A stretch of DNA of 64,000 nucleotides from Selaginella moellendorffii (taxonomy: Eukaryota > Streptophyta > Lycopodiopsida > Selaginellales > Selaginellaceae), in the NCBI RefSeq assembly GCF_000143415.4, contig NW_003314269.1, positions 3,093,060-3,157,059 on the forward strand, in the 5' to 3' direction. A program made the translations under genes and the position numbers. Of the stretch, positions 47,028 to 62,359 are shown piece by piece (position 1 is the first letter of the stretch; each line of letters starts with the position of its first letter). The notes under the pieces were generated by a model that ran no database searches, was not told where the DNA came from, and saw only the letters and a list, made by a program, of their open reading frames with translations.

Positions 47028-48257
47028 TCAGACGAAACCAAGAGAGATTAATTTTTCGATTAATACTTCGTCGTCGTCATCGTCGTCGAGCTTCCTCTTC
47101 ATCTGCGGAAGCCCAGCGTCCTGGTTCTTTGCGAATCTCCCACGAATCCTTGGGCGACTGTCTGCTAGAGTCTTCCGACATGCATACTATACGTAAACAA
47201 AGACACAAACCATCAACATACAAGTGCAAACCCACAAACTCTAGCTTCAGTTCAAGTTCCAAACCTTGATCTTCTTGATGTAGTTCCTCTCCGATCGCTT
47301 CTGCCTGTACCTATCAATCCTCACCTTTCGCTCCTCGGGGCTGTAGCGGCCAACTTTCATTGCTGGATCGTCCGGAGTTCCAGGACTGGAAGCAGCAGCA
47401 GCAGCAGCGGTAGCTGCAGTGGCCGAGGTCGCAGCTGGAATGGAACTCACTGATCTGGAGATAGGTGACGAGAGAAATCCCAGTGGGAAATGTGGTGACA
47501 CGGGCAAATTCCCAGTGCTCAAGCTCCTGTAGAGTTGATGGTTCCAGGGATGAGGGTGGCGGTGCAAGAATGGTATAGCGGGATGAGGAGGGGGAAGAGC
47601 ATTGTGATGAAAGCTTAATGGAGATGGAAAATTATGGTGAATTACTGAGGAGTGTTCCATCATAATCGGAGGAAATTCCCTCATGAATTCTGTGATCGGA
47701 TCGTTCTCTTCACCTCCTGGTTCGCCTCCTGGTTCATAGCTAGAGGGCATGATTACTATTTGATCATGATCGTGATCACAAGATGGTGCATCATGAGATG
47801 GAGGAGGTGGTAGTGGTGCTGATGGGATTGATATTGTAGTGACACCAGCGAGATCTTCCAGAAGCCCAGATGAAGAAGAACTGCTGCCATGATCTTTAAA
47901 CTCCTGGATGCTAGTGCTAATGCAATCAAGATTATCCGTGGCATTGGTGGTGGTGATGGTGGTAGTGGCGGTTTGGAAGCTAGATCCCTCAAGTGCTAAA
48001 TCTGGTTGGATTGGGGGAGATTGCGATGTATTATCATCATCCTTGACAAGAATATGGAGATAGTGTGACAAGCTAGTCTGATCCTTTATATTCTCACCGC
48101 TAAAATCAAAGATCTCCTGCTCATGACCATCGCTGCTCTCTTCTGCAAGAGATCCCCCTCCTCCTCCTCCTCCTCTAATTTCACTGGTGGTGGGAACTAC
48201 ATTGCTTGCGGACGACTCGAGCAGCTCCTCGGGGCAGCAGCTCAGAGCTTCCCACAT
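47028..48257 (-). CDS. CCT-domain transcriptional regulator
   Basis: The first exon starts MWEALSCCPEELLESSASNV. It has long Ser-, Pro- and His-rich low-complexity runs, including poly-Gly and poly-Ala, and then MKVGRYSPEERKVRIDRYRQ KRSERNYIKKIK. The second exon gives YACRKTLADSRPRIRGRFAK N, completing the 43-residue CCT motif, then a short acidic tail ending LISLGFV before TGA. The CCT motif as the only domain points to the CMF (CCT motif) family, whose members act in flowering-time, light or sugar-related gene control. No B-box or receiver domain is seen, so it is not a CONSTANS or PRR protein. Splicing at IKKIK/YACRK is a GT-AG pair. Confidence 0.92.
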
Positions 48258-48518
48258 TTTTGCCCAGATACACTTTTTTCTCTGGCCAAAAGAACCTGGA
48301 GAAAAGGAGGCTTGAGGACCAAAGAAATTAGAGGGTTATCATAAGTAAGTCTATAATTAGTGGGCTTAAGTAACTTATTTCTCCTTTTTTGTGATTTACC
48401 CTTAAGTTATACTGTGTTTTAGAATTTTTTTTTTCTTACATGTTGGATCTTCAATTCACAATAGTTTGATTGTCTAACCAGTTAAGTTGGCTACCAAGAT
48501 TTTATAGAAAAGAGAAGT

Positions 48519-51500
48519 TTAGAAGGGAGTCTGGCATAGAGGACAAGTGGATTTGTGAGAGGATGAGAACCACTTGTAAAGACAAGCTCCATGGAACTTG
48601 TGGCGGCACGTCTTGCAGGCGAGCCGAGGAAGGCTATGGTTGGAGGTGTGGATGATGCTGTAGCAAATCGGACACTCCTCCACGCCATCAAACTCGCGAT
48701 CCACATTCTTCTTCCATATCAACACAGCCTCCGAGAGAGATCCATTCTGTTTATGATTCGCAAAGCAGTAAGTAACAAGATAGAAAGCAAAGAAAGAAAG
48801 AAAGGAAACCAAGCTTACCTGGTTTCTCAGGAAAGAAGCCATGGAGAGAATCCACTTGCGCATGCGTGTCTCGCTTATACCCAAGCGCTTGCCGCAATCG
48901 ACTTCCACGGCTTTGAGCGGATAGCAAGACGGCAACTTGATGGTCATGTCCATCGCAGCCTCCTCTTTCTTGTAAATCACAGTCACCTCTCGCAGCGACC
49001 TGTTTGCCTTGAAGATAAAGTTCTCTTCGGCAATGGCAGCAGCTTGCACCTAAAGAAAAAAGAAAGCCAGCTCGAGAAGCTCTAAAAAATAACACAGCGC
49101 ATTGTTTACCTGATTGAATTCCTCCGCTAAAAGTCGAGGACTACAGTAGTCAGCCGTGAAGGCTTCGATCGCAGCAACCGCTCCTTTCTCCCGCAGCCCC
49201 GCGAACCATGTCTGGACGCACGCCGGTAACACCCTCAGGATCAATCCATAGATCGCCCCGGCAATAACTGCGAAGTCGTTCGTGTTGCCACCACCCCATA
49301 AGAGGCCGTCCACTGCAAACGAAACAGACGCTGTGCCTGCTGATCGCTTGACTGCTTCAACCACCGGAGACAGCTGCAAATCTTCCTTTTTAACGTTGCG
49401 CTTCGTAGGGATATGTCGAAAGAGACAGTCGAGCAATGAGCTCGGCGTGTCGGAATCCTTGACATATTGAAGCAAGCGGTCTCTTGCCTCCGATGAAGTT
49501 CCCAGAACTTGGAGGTGCGTGAGAAAGAGTGACCAGGCAAGGAAGTAGTGTCCCTGCAAACGCGAGATTAGAGACATAGAAAACTGGAACGTCAGATAAG
49601 TCATACCAGGGAAGAAGTATCACCCCCGAATAACTTGCTCGCAGGAGTACCAAGTGTCGTTAGGAGCTCTGGCCGTATGAAATCAAAAGACGTATCGACC
49701 TGCAAATCCGAATCGCTCGGGTCATCTTCAGCCGACGTCGAAGATGAAACCACGGGCTTCCAAGAAACCGCTTGGTGCTGAAGTGGCTCGGTTGAGAGAA
49801 ACTTGTAGGCAACCCACTGTAACGAGGGAAGAGGATGCGGAGAAAATAAGAGCGCGTAGAGAGCACTGATGCCACCTGTTCCTAGTCCCCACAAGTCCGC
49901 AGCACGAACGGCCGTTTCACGAACTCTCACTGGAGCAGTGAGTAGTAACTCGGCAACCCGGTCCCAGAGGTACGAGCAGCGCGACCTTTGCAAAGATATA
50001 TCCTGTCTTAAATCGTCATTAGCACTAGCCAGTGCCTCGGCAAGTCCCGTCGCGAGAAAAACTCTGAAAACGTTGTCTACTGCTCTTGTCTCAAAGTTGG
50101 ACCACTGTGCTTCCTCCAAGCTTTCTAAGGATCTCGATCCAGCTGCCTTCTCGAAACTCTTCAAGGATTGAGTGAGTGACAGAATAGTTACTCCCGTGCC
50201 TAGAAGCTTCTCCGGCATATCGTTGTCCTCCTTCACGACTTTACTTTCTCCATCATCGGACATCATCGCTGCAACCGCTTCCGTATACTCTTCACTGTGA
50301 ACGACTGCATCCTCGATCCACTTCCGTAGCTGTCTGAGTATGAAGGTCCAATCCTCTAGGCCGAAGTTCTGCCAGCAGTACGCCACTGCTGGAGCAATTA
50401 GCCTTGCCAGCATAACTTGAACCGACGGATTCGAGGCTTCCTCTGCCGGCAAGTCCACAAAAATACCGGACTGCTTGCGGAATAAAGACAACAGCAAGTT
50501 CCTTTGCTGCTCGGATATATCTGCTTTCCCGGCCGAGAGTAATGCAGTCACACCACCTGTCGAATCTAGAGGAAAACAAGCCACGGCCACTTGCATCCAT
50601 TGCATGTTATCTAAGACATGAAAGTATGTTAAGTTAAATGAAACGATTGAAGTGACGAGCGAACCTGTAAAATTTGGAACTTCCAAGGCGAAGTTCAGCC
50701 AGTCGCAGATTTTCGATTCCATTTCGCTAGGAAAGAGAGTATCGTCGGACTTCCGTTTGATCAAGGACGGCATCATCGCTTCCAAAACATGTGGCAGAAA
50801 ACTTGAAGAGGATCCGGATAAGTACTTTGCAAACAACATCTCGCTTTCTTGTCTTCCGAAAGGCCCGTGATGGCCAATCAGTGCTCTCAAAACACCGAGA
50901 AGAGCACGTAAGTAAGGATCTCCCTCAGCAGCGCTGGGGAACAGTGTATCCAGAACGTTGTCCAGTAAAAGCCTGTGTCGACTTCCACCCTCGCTTCTTG
51001 CACAAGCCTGCAAGAAATTAAAAACAAAAGGTTGGCCATGCAAATCCGATGTGCAGAGGAGCTCCACAATAAGCCATGGCCTAAAACTGATATCCTCGCC
51101 CAAGAAAACTGTTTCTGGACCCAAACTGCGTGTAACCTCGAGAACTGTTGCTGAAATGCTGTGATGTTTCTTCGCCTACAATAGAGAGTTTCACAAGTTA
51201 AACGAAACAAAAGCAGCCTTACTTTTACCTCTAAGAGATGGCTGCGAGCTCCAGTACTCCAAAAGGGCCAATAATCAGCAGAAGCTAATAAACAATCCAA
51301 GGCACCTTGCCTATCCTCGGAGTTGCGACATGTCAAATGTAGCGTGTCCAGCACCCAATATGCGGCAGTGTTGTAAAATTCCTCTGGTTGGTCTTCCAAA
51401 AGCGTCTTTCTTACGCCTGACATCAGCTTCTCATACAGGCTCCGCCTCCCCGAGAATTCAGCGCATGATGTGAGTATGTCCTTCCGAGCTTGAAGCAAAG

Positions 51501-54500
51501 ACTGCGCAAGATTGTCATCGGTATAAGACGTAGTCGTCGTAAGACTTTCTTCATTGTCGTCATCTTCATCATCTGCCTTCAATACCGGTTGCACGTATGT
51601 CCAGTATAGGCAGAAAATAATCCCAAGACCTCCGATAACTAGCTCATTTATTCCGTCCACATATCTTAGAGAAGGCCAGCACGCAAGTAACGTATCGATA
51701 GAAGCCTTGGCTCTTTCTAGCGTCTCCGTAGAACCGTCCCCTTCTTCAATAGACGAAGGGGCAACAGAAACAGCCAATAAAATTGCCGCTTCGTTCTTAG
51801 ACTTATAAACCGCCAGAACCATACTCCTTAGAAATTCTTCCATAACTCTTATGACAGTTCCCTTTGACAAGATCGTTAAATAGCATCCTTCGCAAAGAAC
51901 TCCCTCCAGAGTTGTCCTGCACTTAGTAGGTAGCCTCAGAAAGCGCCAAAAGAAACACAAACGGAAAACCTTATCAGTTCGAATGCCGATGCCTGGAAAT
52001 TGGACATAGCGCCTAAGACGGCTTCGTCAATCTTCGGCGACTTCCATCTCTCCAACTTATAAGCCTCATTCTGTAAGCTGCACCGTGATTGCAGCGTCTT
52101 AATAAGGCTAGCCAAGATACTGATCCGAGAAGAGTCCTGTACGTCTGAAAAGTACGTAAGCACGTAATCCCATTCCCTGAAGAACATCTCATCTTCAAGA
52201 AACGTCAGAAGAACATAAACCTTGAGTTTGTTGAACTCCCCACTCACAGACCAAGGAAGCAGCTCATTTCGAAAAAGGTATTGTAGATGTTTTGACGAAA
52301 AAACATCTTCTACAGCCGAGCTCGTCAACTCTGTGTTGTCTCTGCCTTTCCAGTTCTGAGAAGCGAGTAAATCAAATACATGCAACCCATAGGTCCCTAC
52401 TAAACCCGTAAACAAATTCACAGCCTCGGGCTTTTCCTACAAAATGTAAGGGCTAGTCAGTGAAATTCTCAAACCGAAACAGAAGCATTACCGAGTTTTT
52501 TATAAAACCAAAGCCATCGGCAACAAATGGCTTAACAACCTTGTTGAAAATCTGGCTTCTCTTGTCGAGGTCCGAAAACGAGTCGAAAATAAGAAAAAAG
52601 CGTAGCACACGGTCATTGACTTGGCTGTTGTTCGCAAGAAATAATGCCGAACACTCCTCCCGAAGACAATCCCAGAACGCAGACAGCGAATTATTGTCCA
52701 GTGCACCCACAATGTCGACAATACATTTCCCTATCTCTTCAATAAACTTATCGGATAAAAGCAAAGAGGATGTCCTCTGGACGTTTGTCTGAACGTAAGA
52801 CTTCCACAAGATTCCAAATAAGACGCTTTCAGTGAAAAAAGGTTGCAACGATGAATCCTCTGCACCCAGGAACCTGTAAAATGGTAAGTGAAAAACTACA
52901 AGATTAATAAAAGTTTGTACCTTTTCTCGTGCGACAATAGCCACATAAAACACTCCTTGGTCGAATTAAGTAGGAGCATTCCCTGATCGAATGTCCAAGA
53001 GGCCTCCTCACATCCTTTCCAAAGATTAGTGAAAAAGTCGACAAAATATCCTTTCGGTGGAGATAGTGCAGCAGGAGGAATAAGTGAAAGAAGCGGCAGC
53101 AGACATGGATAAGAAACCTGTTGTGAACCATAGCATCCATGACGGAGAAAAGCCCAAAACCTTTGTTGCACAATTTTCCTGATAGAACTAGATTCCCAGG
53201 TCTGAGGAAACCGTTGTGTGAAAACTAGTATCAAGTCCCACATAGCCTGATGGCAGCCAGCGTCTTTCTCTTGAAATGTCCCAAGAATAAATTTCGCAGC
53301 CACTTCCATGTTGTCGTTTGGGAGAACGTGCGGGACGTGTTGTATGTAGACCTGTATAGCTTGATATACGGCCGAACGCGTACGAGATTTCCCAGATTTT
53401 GCCAAACCTTGAAACATTTTGTGATCTCGGAAAAGCTTAGCTGACGCCGTCACAAGCATTTCATTTGTGGTTGCTCTTTCCTCCCCGGTTTCCGATTCGA
53501 CCGAAGTGAAGAGAATGGTGAGAAGAGCCGATAAAGAAAGGAGGGTGGAAGATATAACCTGAAATAATATAAAGTGAAAAATGTGACGGCGAACACTAAA
53601 AAGATTACCCGTTCATACTTCTCAGCTGACTCTTCTGCTGGAGTTGATTTATCAGAAATCGTTTGCGGGGTCAATTTTAGATTATCGTCGATGTAAACAA
53701 GGATATCTGTCGCACAGAACGTCAGAGCTTCCAATCGTTTCTTTTGACCTGGAAAAGCAGCCTGGACAGTTGATTTGAGAGGAGCAACAACATATGAAAT
53801 ACACAACCTGAAGTGCTTGCTTAGCAGCGTCAGAAACCTCGAAGAACGGATCGAAATGTGACATCCACCAAGCTCCCATTAAGGACCGCAAATGGGGAGC
53901 CAGTGACCGCCTGGGAAAACAGCACTTTAAGCAACTTCTAGACCCAAGAACGAACAGTTAACATACCCAACCGTAGTTGCAAGACTGGTCATAGCCTTGT
54001 GTGTGGCCTCTCGAGTTTGACGACTGTTATCGAAAACTAGCTTCTTGTATTCAAAAACCTGAACTCAAAAAGATAAATCGATGTACTGCCAAAGAGAAAG
54101 GAAAGGATGGTGTGCATACCCACGATGGTAGAACGGGTAAAACTTCCGCGGCTGGACGCTCCTGGAAAAATGCAGTCAAAGCAGCGAGAGCTTTTATCTG
54201 TTTGAAAAAGGAAAAAAAAGCAAGAGGAATATCAGAACTAGACACTACGTAAAGGGCAACGTACCTTTGTTATTGGATCCTTCTTCGACAATCTCCGCAA
54301 ATTCGCAGCCGTTTCTCCATCGATACTCTACCACACCACACAATCCCTCACAATTACACCGAAATAACACCACATTCCATACCGCATACGTCTCCTCACT
54401 CGGCCCAGCGTCAATCCGCGCGCTGCCGACATATCCTCCAAATCCAGCGCTCGCATTGCCCTGCGACAGCGCCGCCGCCAAGCTGCGCACAGGAATTCCA

Positions 54501-54588
54501 TTAAATCCACAGCCGATCGAGCGACGCATTACCTGCTGCTGGACGGCCGCCCCTTGCCGCGAGCGCCATCGCCCTTCGTCCTCCCCAT
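48519..54588 (-). CDS. LTN1: E3 ubiquitin ligase listerin (LTN1)
   Basis: LTN1 acts in ribosome-associated quality control: it binds 60S subunits with jammed nascent chains and ubiquitinates the chain. The protein starts [18 protein letters not shown] at 54588; a following exon reads [14 protein letters not shown], the conserved listerin N-terminal element. Many exons encode a long HEAT/ARM-type helical repeat region with little obvious motif. The C-terminus (from about 49050) reads [20 protein letters not shown] and then a [14 protein letters not shown], then [17 protein letters not shown] and CPLCQTPF before TAA, ending exactly at the RING as in other listerins. Telo-box AAACCCTAAAA lies at 54597-54607. 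The gene is the longest in the window. Confidence 0.93.
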
Positions 54589-54740
54589 AACCCCTTAAAC
54601 CCTAAAATAGGAGGAGAATTTTAAACAGAGCTTCCCTATATGTACAAGGGTGATAATTTATTACCTTTCCCCTTAGGCACATTTACAAAACGAATCCATT
54701 ACAAAGAATCTCCTCACTACTATCTTTTTGGCGATCCTTG

Positions 54741-56612
54741 TCAATGCCCAAACGAATGTAAGCACTCCCTGGGAGCTCTCCAAAACATCCTCACTTCTCG
54801 GCTCTCCTGGGACGATAGATTCCTGTACCGATTCCAATCCTCGAGCACCAGCTTCAAATCCACAAGCTTCCTCTCCAGCTTGGTGCAGCAATTCGCGTGA
54901 ATCGTGCACACCTCGTCGAAGTCCCTGCTGATCTGACAAAACCCGCCGAAGTATCTGGTATCCAGGAAGCGAACCTTGAGCTTGAGAGCCTTGAACTGGG
55001 GGCTGTGCTTGATGTCGTTAAACACGTCCTGGTCGTGATGGTTTGGGTGCTTGAGTCGCGACTCGTACCAGAGCTTGTAGAGGGCGATCGTCCGGGGGCT
55101 CGAGATGGCGTGGATGAAGCCACCGTTGGGATCGTTCCTGAGGTCCTCGGGGTTTCCATTGAAACGGTCGCAAGCTATCTCGAAGTCGGCCTCGGGAGAA
55201 AAGTGCTGGAAGGGATCGCGAAACCACATTATATCCGCGTCCTGCAAGCACGAAAGAGCTTTAGTTTATGAGATCCAGCTCTTATGACAGTGGCACGAAC
55301 TTAAATATAGAACGACTCTCATACAAGTTCAAGCAAAACATAAATTCTACAAGGATAGTATAACCATCACAAAATCCTTGAGGAGGAAAGATAGAAAACA
55401 ATTCTCCGGATTCCTTGACCAAACAAGAATAGTTTTCTCGTCATCTTCGGAAACAATAAAGCAAACAACAAATTTAACTAAGAACCATGTGGAACGGACA
55501 GACGAAGCCGGCACAAATCAATCAAGGCATCCAAAGCATGCGGGGAAAACAAACCCTTTGGAACGTGACAGGGAACAAGAGCCGAGTCAAAACCAAACAG
55601 GCAGTTCCAAACGACGAGAAGTTGTGCTTTAAAAAAAAATGGAAGAAAAAAAAATACACATACCGTGAAAACGAAGTTGTAGCCGAGCTTGAGCACGATG
55701 TGTAGAAACTCAACTCTCCTCCACATCATCTTGAGATAGTCGGAGCTCATGAAGACCTTCTCGCCGGTAAAGTCGACGCCATCGGTGGCGAGCTTGAAGC
55801 AGTGCCTGTGAAGCTGCAAGCACCGAGTGTGAGAGGCCTGGTCGAGATTGACGATGAGCAAATGGTCGAGCAGCCCGCGGGTGCCATCTCCCAGCCGGAA
55901 ACTTTGGAAGAACGCGTCGATCATGCTATCGTTGTCAGCCCACGATTTGTTGAGAGTTGTGAGTATTACTGTTTTGTTACGGAAGGCCACCTCCGCGAGA
56001 CTCGCCTTTAGAGTGCTCACGTCCTGCGCCAAAGGAAGGAAAAAAAATCTCCACGGTTAGCGCAAAGCCACAATAGTGCCAATAGATATGTATCACACAA
56101 AGACAAAGAAGTTTAAAAGAACCACGGCATTGATCGATCGAGCAAGGAAGTTTCGACCAGATTTCGATTTCGATTTCGATTTCCAGGCGCCGAGGAAAGA
56201 ATCGATGGGGATTTGCTCGAAGAAGGAGAAATTCGGAGCTGGGGGAGGGAAACCTGGAAGAATTTGGGACCAAGAAAAGAAAGCGAGGAAAGATTTCGAG
56301 CGAAATCGGAGCCGCGGAGCTGGAATCTCTCGAAATATCACCCGATCGCAGGCCAAGCATCCTGGGAAAGTGGAAAAAGAGGATAGAGGAGCGCACCGGA
56401 GCGGAGGATTGGCCGTCTTGATACCAGAGGAGATACGACTGGGTCTTGCGCGAGAGGAGCATCATCGTCTTGCCATCATCGGACATGTAGACCGCGGCGA
56501 AGAGGATCACGCACACCAGCGCGGCCAGAACTCCCAGGAAAGCTGACCAGAAATTCGCCCTGCTGATGGCGTTGCTACTGCTGCTGCTACTAGCGCACCC
56601 TGGCCCGCCCAT
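54741..56612 (-). CDS. GT77-type nucleotide-diphospho-sugar transferase
   Basis: Type II membrane protein: a Ser-rich cytosolic start MGGPGCASSSSSSNAISRAN, a signal anchor (FWSAFLGVLAALVCVILFAA), then the pfam03407 catalytic domain in the Golgi lumen (inferred). VILTTLNKSWADNDSMIDAF and LDHLLIVNLDQASHTRCLQL are family motifs. The metal-binding DxD is DADIMWFRDP. NPNGGF-type sequence appears as NDPNGGFIHA, with KHPNHHDQDVFNDI and FLDTRYFGGFCQ after it. Exon joints lie after QSSAP and after FVFT. It ends ECLHSFGH before TGA. Relatives include Arabidopsis At4g15970-like proteins and extensin arabinosyltransferases; donor and acceptor are unknown here. Confidence 0.9.
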
Positions 56613-57064
56613 TTCCTGCCTAGAAATCTCTAAGAATTCACCGCGCGCCTGTCATGGATCGCAAGGCGCTCACATTTCCAGCGCGATCGCTCCGCCAGGG
56701 CCTTGACCACGGTATTTCGCCAGCAGTCGAAACGGACCGCCATGGGAGCTTAAGAACGACAGGCTGTACGAAAGAATGCCCCAAATAGTACGGCATGAGC
56801 CCACAAAATAAACTAAACCCCACAGTCCATGTGGAACGCCACGTATGCCCTAATCACTCGCCAGTTAAAACTTTTTCTCTTCCCGTGTTCTTGGAGTGCT
56901 TGTGTAGATCAACTTAATGTTTCTGCCAAGTTCCTGGGCCATCTAGAAATGCTGTAATAGAAATCTTATTGTGTAGCAATGGTAGCTACAGCTCTAACAA
57001 GCTGCTATACACAAAGTAAAAGTACCTCTTTTTTCTCTTTTGATTTTCCTGGCTTTAGATTCGC
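56613..57064. other. GT77 upstream / J-protein downstream spacer
   Basis: Holds the GT77 promoter and 5' UTR at the left and the 3' flank of the DNAJB12-like gene at the right. No additional gene or clear regulatory motif is seen. Confidence 0.4.
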
Positions 57065-58135
57065 TTAGAACGCTTGCAGCTTCTTGCAGTTTGGAGTCTC
57101 GCTGATCTTTCCCCAGGCCCGGAGATTGAGCTCCACCCGGCAATTGTGCGTCAAAACATCGCGGTAGTCTCGCTCAACCTGGGCCTCGACTTGCTCGCGG
57201 ACCCTCGATCCAAGCGGGTGTTCCTGGTGAAAACTCGGCGACTTGACAAAGTAAGGCACACCTCGGTTGTGAGTACTTAGCTCGTGAAGATATGGCGATT
57301 GCCGCTCAAGGGAGTAGTAACTGGGCTGCGACATCGGGAAGGATGTGAGAGCGATCACCAGAAAGATGAGTACCAGGTGGACGATCCCGGTGAGGTTGAT
57401 CGACTGTCCACCCTCGGGGGCCCTGGCCATCCCCGCGGGAGTTCTCACAAAATGCTGCCTTTGGAAGTTCCGACCCTGGCCGCCAAAGAAGAAGGCCTGG
57501 AAGATCTCGTCCGGATCGAAGTGATCGTCGAAGAAATCGTTCCTGCGCCGGCGCATCCCCTGCTGCTGGTGCTGGTGCTGGGCGAGATTCCTCGCCTCCT
57601 CTGGCCCGTATCGATCATATCTCTCCTTGAGCTCCGCGTTGCTCAAGCACTGGAACGCTCTAGACACCGACTTAAACGCCTCCTCGGCGCCCGCGGCCTT
57701 GTTCTTGTCCGGGTGGACTTTGAGCGAGAGCTTCCGGTACGCCCTTCTCACGTCCTCCTCCGAGCACTCCTTCCCCAGCCCCAAAATCTCGTAGTAGTCT
57801 ACTGTCCGATTGATGCGCACCACAATCTCGATCTGCTCCGGGGAGGGATCGCTGCTGGCCGTGGTGCTGCTGGCCGTGTCCTTGACCTCGGATTCGTGCT
57901 CGCCGTTCCTCTGCGAGCTGCTCTTAGATCCTCCCGAGCTCTTTCGAATGTCGTCCTCCTCCCCAAGCCCCAGCTTGGAGGCCAATTCTCTTACATCTAG
58001 ATCTTCCGGCCGGAGGCGCCGAGCTATGGAGACGTACTTACGAGCGCGCGACTTGTCGCCAGATTCGATTGCTGCCCTGGCTATCTGGACGCAGCGCTCC
58101 GCCTCCCCTCTATTGCTTTCCATCGATCGATCCAA
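57065..58135 (-). CDS. ER-membrane J-protein, DNAJB12/14-like (DUF1977)
   Basis: Single-exon frame of up to 356 residues; the likely start is MESNRGEAERCVQIA at 58123, with an upstream in-frame Met at 58135. The N-terminus has the GDKSRARKYVSIARRLRPED helix pair seen in DNAJB12 proteins. The J-domain (about residues 110-175) is YYEILGLGKECSEEDVRRAY with HPD in KVHPDKNKA. A Phe/Asp-rich linker is followed by a transmembrane helix (IVHLVLIFLVIALTSFPM) and a DUF1977 C-terminus with ERDYRDVLTHNCRVELNLRA. Such proteins recruit Hsp70 to the ER membrane for membrane-protein folding and degradation. Upstream promoter carries three GAATATTC motifs and TGACGTGA. Confidence 0.92.
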   Translation of the reverse strand: MDRSMESNRGEAERCVQIARAAIESGDKSRARKYVSIARRLRPEDLDVRELASKLGLGEEDDIRKSSGGSKSSSQRNGEHESEVKDTASSTTASSDPSPEQIEIVVRINRTVDYYEILGLGKECSEEDVRRAYRKLSLKVHPDKNKAAGAEEAFKSVSRAFQCLSNAELKERYDRYGPEEARNLAQHQHQQQGMRRRRNDFFDDHFDPDEIFQAFFFGGQGRNFQRQHFVRTPAGMARAPEGGQSINLTGIVHLVLIFLVIALTSFPMSQPSYYSLERQSPYLHELSTHNRGVPYFVKSPSFHQEHPLGSRVREQVEAQVERDYRDVLTHNCRVELNLRAWGKISETPNCKKLQAF

Positions 58136-58180
58136 AGAGAAAACCCTATCCTTGCCCTAAGGAAACGCCAATATCTGGCG

Positions 58181-58262
58181 GAATATTCTATTTTGCATGT
58201 ATTTAGAATGTATTGCTACAGAATATTCTATTAAGCACAATTTGACGTGACGGAATATTCTA
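58181..58262. promoter_or_regulatory. Cluster of three GAATATTCTA motifs in a divergent promoter
   Basis: GAATATTCTA occurs at 58181-58190, 58221-58230 and 58253-58262, each with the GAAnnTTC heat-shock-element core. TGACGTGA (about 58244-58251) between the second and third resembles bZIP or ER-stress (UPRE) sites. The 161-bp region serves both the DNAJB12-like gene and GCN5. Binding is inferred from motif form only. Confidence 0.6.
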
Positions 58263-58296
58263 CCTTAGGCTCCTCAATTTAGGGTTCTTCTCGGCT

Positions 58297-60656
<2,360 letters not shown>

Positions 60657-60865
60657 GCATGAATTGTCGTACTTCCCCATTCTTTATTGTACGGTAGTGG
60701 GAACAGCAGGTACGGACATGGAAGGGGTCGCACGTGCTAGCATGGTCAAGAGAGAAATCACTTGAATTACAGAACATACTTTTTGGTGAGTCAAGAAAAT
60801 CCGCCCGACTTTGAATCCAAGACTAAATCTCCCTGGGATCACTTCTTTCTTTTCTTTCTTTTGTC

Positions 60866-62070
60866 TTAGCGTACATAAAAAGACTCGCTGCCAAAGATGA
60901 TTCCATTGTCTCCTTCTGGAGCGTGGGATCCAGGCTCGGAATAATCAACGCTGGGCGGCAGCCACAGCGACGAGACTTGATCCATCCCAAACATTATCAT
61001 CTGGCTTTGGAGCTCCAACTCGTGAGCGGCATTCGCGAAGAAGTGGTCATGGTGTTGTCCGGGAACCATTTGGTCGTCGCTGATTTCGATGCTTGATTCT
61101 TCGGACGTGTCTATCGATGTTGCGGATCCGAGATAATCTTGGTGATCCGTGATGTGAGTTTCTCTAGGATGGTCTTTCCCTGAAACCCTTGTACTACTAC
61201 TCGTGGGATCATGCTTTAAGTCATGCTTGTTCCTGGAATCTATCGGACGCGAGCAATCGGGCGAGCTCGACTTGGAGATGGGGGATTTAAACTCGTTGGC
61301 GCTGCCATCGTCCGTGAGCGCGGAGGAAATCGAGGAGAAGGAGAGGCTGTGGCAAAACTTGGAGGATCTCGACTTGGATGTCGGCTCGGCCATTGGGCTG
61401 TTGGCCAGTGGCTTGTGGGTCTTTGGATTGATGCCCAGCTTGAGCAGCTTCTTCCCGAGATGGAAGTTCCAGTAGTTTTTAATCTCATTGTCGCTGCGGC
61501 CAGGGATTCTACCCGCGATGATAGACCATCTGCTTGGACAGAAAAGATTTTCAAAGAGAGATTTTAAATCAAACCCAAGTGGATGGAATGTTTTTCTTGG
61601 TGTGTATGATACCTGTTGCCAAGTAGCGAATGCAGCTTGATTATCAGTGCGTCTTCGTCCTCTGAGAAACTTCCCCTCTTGAGGTCCGGGCGGAGATAGT
61701 TGAGCCATCGTAGCCGGCAGCTCTTTCCACACCGCAGCAGGCCTGGCCAGGAACAAAATCGCGATCAAAACCATGGATTCTCGATGAGAAAATGCAGCAA
61801 GAACACCATATTTCAGAGAATAATCGCGCAAATTCACCCATGCAAGAACGGAATCACAGAAGAACAACCTGCCGCCTTGGGGACCTTTCGCCAATTCCCT
61901 CGATCCCCATACAATTTCATGTGGCGCAGGAGCAGCGCATCCTCCTCCGACGTCCAGGGACCTCGCCGCAGCTGGGATTCATTGCAACAAGTGCAAGAAG
62001 CCGAGGGAGAAGAAGAAGAAGAAGAGCAAGACAGCGATGGCGATGATCCGGCAGGAGCTCTTGGTGCCAT
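60866..62070 (-). CDS. R2R3-MYB transcription factor
   Basis: Three exons. Exon 1 starts [18 protein letters not shown] and carries R2: [34 protein letters not shown]. Exon 2 completes R2 and begins R3: [43 protein letters not shown]. Exon 3 finishes R3: [20 protein letters not shown] then [20 protein letters not shown]. Recognition helices and the Trp spacing are intact. The Ser/Asp-rich C-terminus ends [11 protein letters not shown]. The exon 2/3 joint falls at the usual R3 position. The subgroup and targets cannot be stated. Divergent from the TSJT1-like gene with 289 bp between starts. Confidence 0.94.
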
Positions 62071-62359
62071 GGCGATGCTGGAAATTGCCGTCCTCGATAG
62101 AAAAACGATCGATCATTGGGAGGGGGGACAGAGTGACGAAGATGAAGAACACCAGCCGAGGAAACAACCTAGGAAGGCCACCAGTTTTTCCACACATTAT
62201 ATTCCCGTAGCTTGAAATTCCCGCCAGCGTGTACGATCGAATTTATCAGCATATTCCCTCCTTACCAAAGGACACGTGTTGTGCAATGCTGGGAACACGT
62301 GTCGCTGTGGGCATGGACGAGTTCTTCAGTGACCCAGGAGGAGCTAGGGTTTCGTGAGA

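Noticed and set aside
57284-58000. 238-codon frame antisense to the DNAJB12-like gene
   Set aside because: Shadow of a long single exon on the other strand. No known motif.
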